Origin: an uncultured Clostridia bacterium | GTDB taxonomy: Bacteria; Bacillota; Clostridia; Oscillospirales; Butyricicoccaceae | Assembly: GCA_944375715.1 (NCBI GenBank) | Contig: CALWAP010000005.1 | Coordinates: 1 to 64,000, forward strand | Reading direction: 5' to 3' | DNA: 64,000 nt | Part shown: piece after piece, positions 58,801-64,000 of the stretch | Position numbering within the stretch: the stretch's first letter is position 1 | Layout of the letters: each line of letters opens with the position of its first letter | Notes under the pieces: generated by a model | The model's input: only the letters and a program-made list of their open reading frames with translations | Told to the model about the DNA's origin: nothing | The model's database searches: none | Position numbers and translations under genes: made by a program

Positions 58801-59699
58801 AAAAACTTTTTTCTTTTAAACCATATTATTTCAAAAATTACCACGGCCAGCGCCGCAGCGGCCGCCGCCGGATATCCGTATTTCCAGCCAAGCTCCGGCA
58901 TCCTCTGAAAATTCATACCGTACCATCCTGTCAAAAGAGTCAGCGGCAAAAAAATTGTGGTGACCACCGTAAGTATGCCCATTATCCTGTTCTGCCGCTC
59001 GGCTTGAACCGAGGCTATAAGCTCCCTCAAACGCATGATATTTTCCCTAAGCAGCCCCACGTGGTCTTGGAGCCTTTCGGCGCGACGGGTAAATCTTTCC
59101 CATGCCCGCCCGTCATTTTGCTCAAGATCCCCTTCCTGCGCCGTTTCGCCCACGGCGGCCATCTGGGCGTAATAGGCGTCAAGTTCCGACAATTTACGAC
59201 GGAATCCTGTGAGTTTAAGGAAAACATCCTCCGCGGCACTGTCAAAAACCGTGTTTTCCAGCATATCCATTTCCTTTTCCATATGGTAAAGATAAAGAAG
59301 GTCACCTTCCAAAAACCTATCTGACATTCTGAGCAGCAGCTGAATCGGCTTTTCGATATCGTCAAAGGACTCAAGATGTTTTTCAAGCCATTTTTTAAGA
59401 TCTCCTTCGCTCTCTATGAAAACCGCATAATTGTCGGAAATATGAAAGGCAAAGGACATCTGAGGATCGCTTTCGGCGCTTTTGTCCGGTATTCGCAAAG
59501 CCCCTTCAAAGCATCCCTTGAGCCATTCCGCCTTGCAGTATCTTATAGAGCCCGCAGTGTGCGCTACTTCGTGGTTAACTCCAATATCGTGCCGTTCTTT
59601 AAATTCTTCCATGCTCATTATAGTCAGAAATGGCCTCATTTTTTCATCACTGCCCTTTGGTAAAAGCCCCTTACCCTGCATTTTGATGTATTCAGTCAT
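58797..59699 (-). CDS. CorA-family divalent metal transporter
   Basis: Magnesium/cobalt channel-type protein (300 aa). A large cytosolic N-terminal domain ends in a long helix; two membrane helices lie at the C-terminus (about 243-262 and 275-293) with the signature YGMNF between, followed by MPELGWKYGYP, the family loop. The basic tail WFKRKKFF is typical. Start at 59699 follows CGGAGGTTATC. It converges on the YhaN gene and follows the azlCD genes on the same strand. Confidence 0.93.
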   Translation of the reverse strand: MTEYIKMQGKGLLPKGSDEKMRPFLTIMSMEEFKERHDIGVNHEVAHTAGSIRYCKAEWLKGCFEGALRIPDKSAESDPQMSFAFHISDNYAVFIESEGDLKKWLEKHLESFDDIEKPIQLLLRMSDRFLEGDLLYLYHMEKEMDMLENTVFDSAAEDVFLKLTGFRRKLSELDAYYAQMAAVGETAQEGDLEQNDGRAWERFTRRAERLQDHVGLLRENIMRLRELIASVQAERQNRIMGILTVVTTIFLPLTLLTGWYGMNFQRMPELGWKYGYPAAAAAALAVVIFEIIWFKRKKFF

Positions 59700-59743
59700 G
59701 ATAACCTCCGTTTAAAAATCAAAGAAGCCGTATTGCGGTATAA

Positions 59744-59769
59744 GCATGGACGCCTTTAGGCGTCCATGC
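59744..59769. terminator. Hairpin after azlD
   Basis: GCATGGACGCC pairs perfectly with GGCGTCCATGC across TTTA, four bases past the azlD stop. The T run on the minus strand is weak, so termination may be partial, with read-through into corA. Confidence 0.6.
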
Positions 59770-59772
59770 CAT

Positions 59773-60099
59773 TTATAAAACTCTTATAAGCAACATATAA
59801 CAGGCTGTCCCTAATATGATCGACAGATACATATTTCCAAACAGTTTCTGCATGGCCGCTACCAGCATGCACGCGCCAGCCTGTGGTATCCCGTAGGGCG
59901 ACTCGGAAAAACTTACATCCCTCAGACAATATATCACTAATACTGCCATTATCGCGGGCGGCAGCGCCTTTCCCAGATATACCGCCATATCGGGCAGCTT
60001 CCTTTTACCAAATAACAAAAAGGGCAGCGCTCTGGTAAGCCATGTCACGGCGGCGGCTATGCAAATGACAGCCGCAAGGTACAAAGTGCTGTTACCCAT
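59773..60099 (-). CDS. azlD: AzlD family branched-chain amino acid exporter subunit
   Basis: Small membrane protein (108 aa) with four hydrophobic segments, matching AzlD: VTWLTRALPFLLFGKRKLPDMAVYLGKALPPAIMAVLVIYCL. It works with AzlC as a two-subunit exporter of branched-chain amino acids or analogues such as 4-azaleucine. It overlaps azlC by 8 bp. Start at 60099 after GAGGGGAAG. Confidence 0.9.
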   Translation of the reverse strand: MGNSTLYLAAVICIAAAVTWLTRALPFLLFGKRKLPDMAVYLGKALPPAIMAVLVIYCLRDVSFSESPYGIPQAGACMLVAAMQKLFGNMYLSIILGTACYMLLIRVL

Positions 60100-60784
60100 C
60101 TGTCTTCCCCTCCTCAATAAAACGGTCCTTCATAACCGCCAAACAAGCCGCCGACACCGACAGCGAGGGCATAAGGAAATTATCCTTTCCCAACAAAAGA
60201 AGAAAGAAAATTGCCGATATGAAGCCTGTTATGGCCGGCACCTTTGACTTGGCCTGCCGCCACTGCTGCATCACAACCACAAGGAAAAATGCCGTAGCCG
60301 AAAAATCTATCCCCGTCATATCCCAGGGCAGCATCCTGCCCATACAACCTCCGGCGAGACATCCCACAGCCCAATAGCAATGATTGAGCAATGCAATATA
60401 AAAACAGGCTCTGTCTTCATCCATACCCTTTTCAAACCTGACCGAACAGAGTATCGAATATGTTTCATCGGTCAGCGAAAGCACCATATACGGATATACA
60501 GCGCCCATCTTCCTGAACCTCTCGATAAATCCCACGCCGTAAAATATATGTCTGGCATTGACAAAAAAGGTCATGACTGCCACCGTCCATAAAGGTGCGC
60601 CCGCCCTTAAAAGCGATACCATTATTATCTGAAGGGAGCCTGCAAAGACGAACACGGCAGAAACAAGCGACCATATTGCCGAATACCCGCACTCGGCCAT
60701 CATAACCCCGAAAGCTATGCCGATAAAAAGATATGTGAAAAATATCGGGAAGGTCTGTTTTGCGGCAAACCTCAGTTCTCTCAT
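60092..60784 (-). CDS. azlC: AzlC family branched-chain amino acid exporter subunit
   Basis: Membrane protein (230 aa) of the AzlC/YgaZ family: FPIFFTYLFIGIAFGVMM, VFAGSLQIIMVSLL, FFVNARHIFYGVGFIERF and LTDETYSI, all conserved. Forms an exporter with AzlD. ATG 60784 is preferred for spacing from AAAGGGG; ATG 60790 is two codons earlier. Own promoter upstream. No Lrp-type regulator lies next to it. Confidence 0.92.
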   Translation of the reverse strand: MRELRFAAKQTFPIFFTYLFIGIAFGVMMAECGYSAIWSLVSAVFVFAGSLQIIMVSLLRAGAPLWTVAVMTFFVNARHIFYGVGFIERFRKMGAVYPYMVLSLTDETYSILCSVRFEKGMDEDRACFYIALLNHCYWAVGCLAGGCMGRMLPWDMTGIDFSATAFFLVVVMQQWRQAKSKVPAITGFISAIFFLLLLGKDNFLMPSLSVSAACLAVMKDRFIEEGKTDG

Positions 60785-60810
60785 AAGCATTTCCCCTTTC
60801 ATTCCCAACA

Positions 60811-60839
60811 ATTATACCACTGCATGACTGCGCATACAA
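60811..60839 (-). promoter_or_regulatory. azlCD promoter
   Basis: Minus strand TTGTAT (60834-60839), 17-bp spacer ending TGG, TATAAT (60811-60816), an extended -10 promoter. Confidence 0.72.
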
Positions 60840-60879
60840 CGCCATGGTCAAACCGGCATCAGCCGATCGGACTCTGCAT

Positions 60880-60918
60880 GAAAAAACCGGCCATGTGCCT
60901 TTTGGCACATGGCCGGTC
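60880..60918 (-). terminator. Terminator of the Ntn hydrolase gene
   Basis: Minus strand ACCGGCCATGTGCC pairs with GGCACATGGCCGGT across AAAA, followed by a T run. Ten bases after the gene stop at 60929. Confidence 0.92.
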
Positions 60919-60928
60919 ATAAAACCCG

Positions 60929-62128
60929 TCAGTCTTCTATGGCAAAGGTAAATACCGCCTGGGGATCCTGATAGTTCTCATTGGGCACCCACATCATGGT
61001 CTTGTCGGTGAGGTTGTAAACGACGCTGTGGACGGTGCAGCCGTTTCCGTCGTCGTTATCCCATGCTCGCCTTCCGACCACCGCCAGGATATCCATTGCC
61101 TCATTTTCGTCTGCCACGACCCCTTCCCTTTCATTCAGTTCTTCATAAAGCTTCTGATAGCGGTCAAAGCCCTTTTTGTCTTCCGAAGGTGAATTATCAT
61201 AATAACCCGGCTGGATTATAAAGTTCGTTATGACCTGGTAATCGCTTTCGCCCTCGTCTTCGCCTATATAGGCGTCGTCATCGTTATATGTTACCTTTAG
61301 CTGACGCAGCGAACCGTCGTTATCGCTGAGGTCATCGCCCGCTACCCATTCCAAAATCGCGCTTTTGCCGCTGGAATCGGCTACCATATAATGATAAGAG
61401 GTCTTGGCCGAGTCATGCATATCGTAGGAAGAAGCTATCTCCACGGCCTCCTGTACGCTGCCGGCGTAATCGAGTATCAGCCGAAGAAGGGTGGTAGAAG
61501 TTATATCCGGCTTATCGGTATTCTGGTCGGTAGGCACAGTTTCCTCACCGCCCTGATAGCTCATATATATGCCGCAGCTGACCCCGGCGTCGTTTATGCC
61601 GTCCAGGGGGGCATATGTGGCCGCAAGGCATGTCACCTTATCCATAAGGCCTTCAATTCCCCTGTCAACATCTATGCCCAAAAACTGAAGATCCACCGAA
61701 GATATCGAAGCGTGCCGTCCTTCATTGGCATCGGTAAAAACGATGCAGGTGTTAGTCTTGGAAAAATCGTAATTGCGTCCGAAAAGCGCATCGCCGTCCT
61801 TTGTCTTTGCCGTAAAGGATGAACAGCCTATTTCAGGATCGCTTATACCGATATCCAAAAGACCCTTGGTTATCTTCTCTGTGACAAAGGAAATAAGCTC
61901 CGAATCGTTTTTGACCCCGCCCTGCCCGACAAAATCGTCAAGGTAAAATCCACCTTTGACGTGCATCATATAGACCGCACCGTCCAAATGGCTGTCGTTC
62001 CGCTCCCTTATAAGTTTGATGCTTGCCGCCGTCGATATCTCGTTGTGCCATACAGCATAAACGGCAATAACTGCCAGCACAAAAATCGCGAGGACAGATA
62101 TAAGCGCCTTTTTGACAAATTTCTTCAT
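60929..62128 (-). CDS. Membrane-anchored linear-amide C-N hydrolase (choloylglycine hydrolase-like)
   Basis: Protein of 399 aa: N-terminal membrane anchor (about 7-27), then an extracellular Ntn-type hydrolase domain. GCSSFTAKTKDGDALFGRNYDF places the putative nucleophile Cys at 102, followed by the family Arg/Asp; GINDAGVSCGIYM and ADSSGKSAILEW are also family-like. Relatives cleave bile-salt amides, penicillin V or acyl-homoserine lactones. The soluble enzymes expose Cys as residue 1-2 after processing. Here ~100 residues precede it, so a propeptide or surface tether is implied. Substrate unknown. It follows an aldehyde dehydrogenase by 16 bp. Confidence 0.8.
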   Translation of the reverse strand: MKKFVKKALISVLAIFVLAVIAVYAVWHNEISTAASIKLIRERNDSHLDGAVYMMHVKGGFYLDDFVGQGGVKNDSELISFVTEKITKGLLDIGISDPEIGCSSFTAKTKDGDALFGRNYDFSKTNTCIVFTDANEGRHASISSVDLQFLGIDVDRGIEGLMDKVTCLAATYAPLDGINDAGVSCGIYMSYQGGEETVPTDQNTDKPDITSTTLLRLILDYAGSVQEAVEIASSYDMHDSAKTSYHYMVADSSGKSAILEWVAGDDLSDNDGSLRQLKVTYNDDDAYIGEDEGESDYQVITNFIIQPGYYDNSPSEDKKGFDRYQKLYEELNEREGVVADENEAMDILAVVGRRAWDNDDGNGCTVHSVVYNLTDKTMMWVPNENYQDPQAVFTFAIED

Positions 62129-62144
62129 AACAGGTATACCTCTC

Positions 62145-63527
62145 TTATCTCATAAACATATAAAGCAGCTTTTCATTAAGCCGGCTTTTATAGGGCTGGT
62201 ATCTCATGGGAAGATCGAGCCATGTTTTTTTGTCGACTACCGATTTCCTGTGTGAAAAGGCGTCAAAGCCGGCTTTTCCGTGATATGCTCCCATGCCGCT
62301 TTCCCCTACACCTCCGAAACCCATGGCAGGTGTGGCAAGATGGATAATAACATCGTTTACGCACCCTCCTCCGAAGCTGAGCTGCGTCATGACCCTCTTA
62401 ATATTCCTTTTATCCTTTGAAAAGATATAAAGCGCCAGGGGCTTATCCCTTTCTTTCAGATCGGCTATCACCTCATCAATGCTGTCAAATGCCAAAACCG
62501 GCATTATGGGTCCAAATATTTCCTCACCCATTACGGCATCATCCCATGTGACATTGTCCATGACGGTGGGCGCTATACGGCAGCCTTCTTTTTCACTTTG
62601 CCCCCCGATAACCAGCTTTTCCCGATTTATCAGCCCCAGCAGGCGGTCAAAATGCTTTCGGTTGACTATTTTCCCATAATCAGGATTTGCCAGAGGGTCT
62701 TTGCCAAACTGTTTTTCTATCTGATTTATGACTTCCGACAGGAAATCATCCTTTACCGAGCGGTGGCAGAGTATATAATCGGGAGCGACACAGGTCTGGC
62801 CGCAGTTTAAATATTTTCCAAAAACTACCCTTTTGGCCGACAGTTCTATATCGGCGCTGCTGTCTATTATGCAAGGGCTTTTGCCGCCCAGCTCCAGCAC
62901 CACGGGAGTAAGATATTCGGCTGCCTTTCGCAGGACTTCCTTGCCCACCGCCCTGCTGCCTGTGAAAAAGATAAAATCGAACTTCTGGTCCAAAAGCGCC
63001 GAGTTCTCCTCCCTTCCGCCCGACACCAGCGCCACATGTTCAGGAGAAAAGCTCTCAGCGATTATCTGCCCTATCACCTTTACCGTATTGGGCGAATAAG
63101 CGCTTGGCTTGATGACAGCCGTATTCCCGGCCGCTACGGCGTCGGCCAGCGGATCCAATGTCAGAAGCAAAGGATAGTTCCATGGGCTCATTATAAGTGT
63201 CGTGCCGTATGGCGAAGGAAGAGTGAAGCTGCGGGAACAAAACTGTGCCAAAGGTGTGCGAACCCCTTTTTTCCCTGCAAAGGACATAGTATGGCGTATC
63301 ATATAGGATATCTCCGAAAGCACCATGCCGGTTTCACACATATAGCTTTCGTACCCGCTCTTCCCCAGGTCCTCTTTAAGCGCCCGGGCAATATCCTTTT
63401 CATGCCTCTTTACAGCTTCATACAGCTTTTTGAGCTTGGATATCCGAAAACCGGTATCCAGGGTGGCACCGCTTTTGTAATATTCCCTTTGCCTGCTAAC
63501 AAGTGCCTGTATCTCCGAACCTGTCAT
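62145..63527 (-). CDS. Aldehyde dehydrogenase
   Basis: NAD(P)-dependent aldehyde dehydrogenase (460 aa) of the class 3-like group (short, YwdH/AldH type). Motifs: MSPWNYPLLLTLDPLADAVAAGNTAVIKPS, FFTGSRAVGKEV, VLELGGKSPCI (catalytic Glu) and YLNCGQTCVAPDY (catalytic Cys). The C-terminus has a hydrophobic tail typical of fatty-aldehyde enzymes. It starts inside the end of the alcohol dehydrogenase gene (4-bp ATGA overlap), so alcohol-to-aldehyde-to-acid oxidation or the reverse is probable. Confidence 0.93.
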   Translation of the reverse strand: MTGSEIQALVSRQREYYKSGATLDTGFRISKLKKLYEAVKRHEKDIARALKEDLGKSGYESYMCETGMVLSEISYMIRHTMSFAGKKGVRTPLAQFCSRSFTLPSPYGTTLIMSPWNYPLLLTLDPLADAVAAGNTAVIKPSAYSPNTVKVIGQIIAESFSPEHVALVSGGREENSALLDQKFDFIFFTGSRAVGKEVLRKAAEYLTPVVLELGGKSPCIIDSSADIELSAKRVVFGKYLNCGQTCVAPDYILCHRSVKDDFLSEVINQIEKQFGKDPLANPDYGKIVNRKHFDRLLGLINREKLVIGGQSEKEGCRIAPTVMDNVTWDDAVMGEEIFGPIMPVLAFDSIDEVIADLKERDKPLALYIFSKDKRNIKRVMTQLSFGGGCVNDVIIHLATPAMGFGGVGESGMGAYHGKAGFDAFSHRKSVVDKKTWLDLPMRYQPYKSRLNEKLLYMFMR

Positions 63528-64000
63528 ATTCTCAAACTCCAATCTGCCGCCAGGCAATAAATGCCTTCCAGCTCCCTGTATGTCATAAGCCTCGGCACGG
63601 GATAAAGGGGATTGGCCTCTCTTTCGGCCCTTCGCGCCAAAGAGGGTATATCCGACAGCTTTATCCCGCCCATCTTTTGTGGTATGCCCATACGGCTGTT
63701 CAGCTCCCTGACAGCTTCAATAAATATGCGCGCCCCTTCGCTGTGGGATACATCCCGAACGCAAACCCCCGCGGCTATTCCCAGCTCATGGAGCTTCCGG
63801 TGGGCTTTCCTGCCGTATTGCTCCAGAACATAGGCCATTATGACGGCATTTGCCAGACCGTGAGGGGTTCCATACCTTCCTCCCAGCGAATGGGCGACGG
63901 CGTGTACATATCCCACATAAGAACGCGAAAAAGCCGACCCGGCCTTATATGCAGCCAGCAGCATATTCTCCCTGGCCTTTTTGTCATGCCCGTTATGAAA
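63524..64000 (-). CDS. Iron-containing alcohol dehydrogenase, C-terminal part (cut by window edge)
   Basis: Only the last ~158 residues are present; the gene continues past 64000. The iron-ligand segment is visible: SRSYVGYVHAVAHSLGGRYGTPHGLANAVIM (histidines of the Fe-ADH signature), followed by the helical C-terminal domain. Group III alcohol dehydrogenases oxidise or reduce small alcohols and aldehydes. It is coupled to the aldehyde dehydrogenase downstream. Confidence 0.92.
   Translation of the reverse strand, partial: FHNGHDKKARENMLLAAYKAGSAFSRSYVGYVHAVAHSLGGRYGTPHGLANAVIMAYVLEQYGRKAHRKLHELGIAAGVCVRDVSHSEGARIFIEAVRELNSRMGIPQKMGGIKLSDIPSLARRAEREANPLYPVPRLMTYRELEGIYCLAADWSLRI

Noticed and set aside
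1-64000. CRISPR arrays, insertion sequences, prophage or integrative elements
   Set aside because: No regularly spaced repeats, transposase, integrase or phage structural genes are visible; all palindromes noted are operators, hairpins or terminators.

Overview
The window reads as chromosomal DNA of an endospore-forming, anaerobic, low-to-moderate GC Firmicute of class Clostridia. The evidence is spoIIID, sepF/divIVA, Gram-positive promoters and GGAGG-type ribosome sites, an S-layer homology protein with signal peptide, a PerR/rubrerythrin/rubredoxin peroxide-defence cluster, lipobox lipoproteins, and riboswitches typical of Firmicutes (FMN, yybP-ykoY). I see no phage, insertion sequence or CRISPR array. 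The genus cannot be fixed by reading.

Region by region. 1-3.5 kb: rplM-rpsI (minus), spoIIID, an M20 amidohydrolase and a YlmH-type S4 protein that lies away from its usual sepF/divIVA neighbourhood. 3.5-6.5 kb: a BlaI-type repressor and a BlaR1-like M56 protease with a non-penicillin-binding sensor, behind a perfect 20-bp inverted-repeat operator, converging on a lipoprotein with a catalytically dead transglutaminase-like domain. 6.5-9.7 kb: trmB, a MATE exporter whose leader contains an intrinsic terminator, and ribU under an FMN riboswitch. 9.7-14.3 kb: a C-S lyase/peroxiredoxin-like fusion, lrgAB, rubrerythrin, a flavoprotein-rubredoxin and a PerR-type regulator. 14.4-27.4 kb (minus): ileS-divIVA-yggT-sepF, an HlyD-like membrane protein, hfq, miaA, mutL, mutS, miaB.

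27.6-45 kb is mostly regulators and membrane genes: an XRE regulator, a small membrane protein gene with an apparent one-base frameshift, an M18 aminopeptidase, two PadR modules with palindromic operators, DegV/TetR, an SLH protein next to a membrane-anchored HExxH protein, a ferredoxin-nitroreductase, a ZIP transporter, tRNA-Val(GAC), a DUF4438 protein, a P-type cation ATPase under a yybP-ykoY (Mn2+) riboswitch, an XRE/DUF2975 pair and an FkbM methyltransferase. 45-50 kb: a complete BceRS-BceAB antimicrobial-peptide sensing and detoxification module, then a Glu/Gln/Asn-rich lipoprotein. 50.6-55.2 kb: a complete carbohydrate-type ABC importer operon including its own ATPase; its binding protein has both a lipobox and a C-terminal membrane helix. 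55.3-64 kb: a YhaO/YhaN (SbcCD-like) nuclease pair, CorA, AzlCD, a membrane-anchored Ntn amide hydrolase, an aldehyde dehydrogenase and the end of an iron alcohol dehydrogenase cut by the window edge.

Most of the window is housekeeping. The most unusual points are the MATE leader attenuator, the orphan BlaI/M56 locus, the lyase-peroxiredoxin fusion, the doubly anchored binding protein, the SLH/metallopeptidase pair and the frameshifted small membrane protein.
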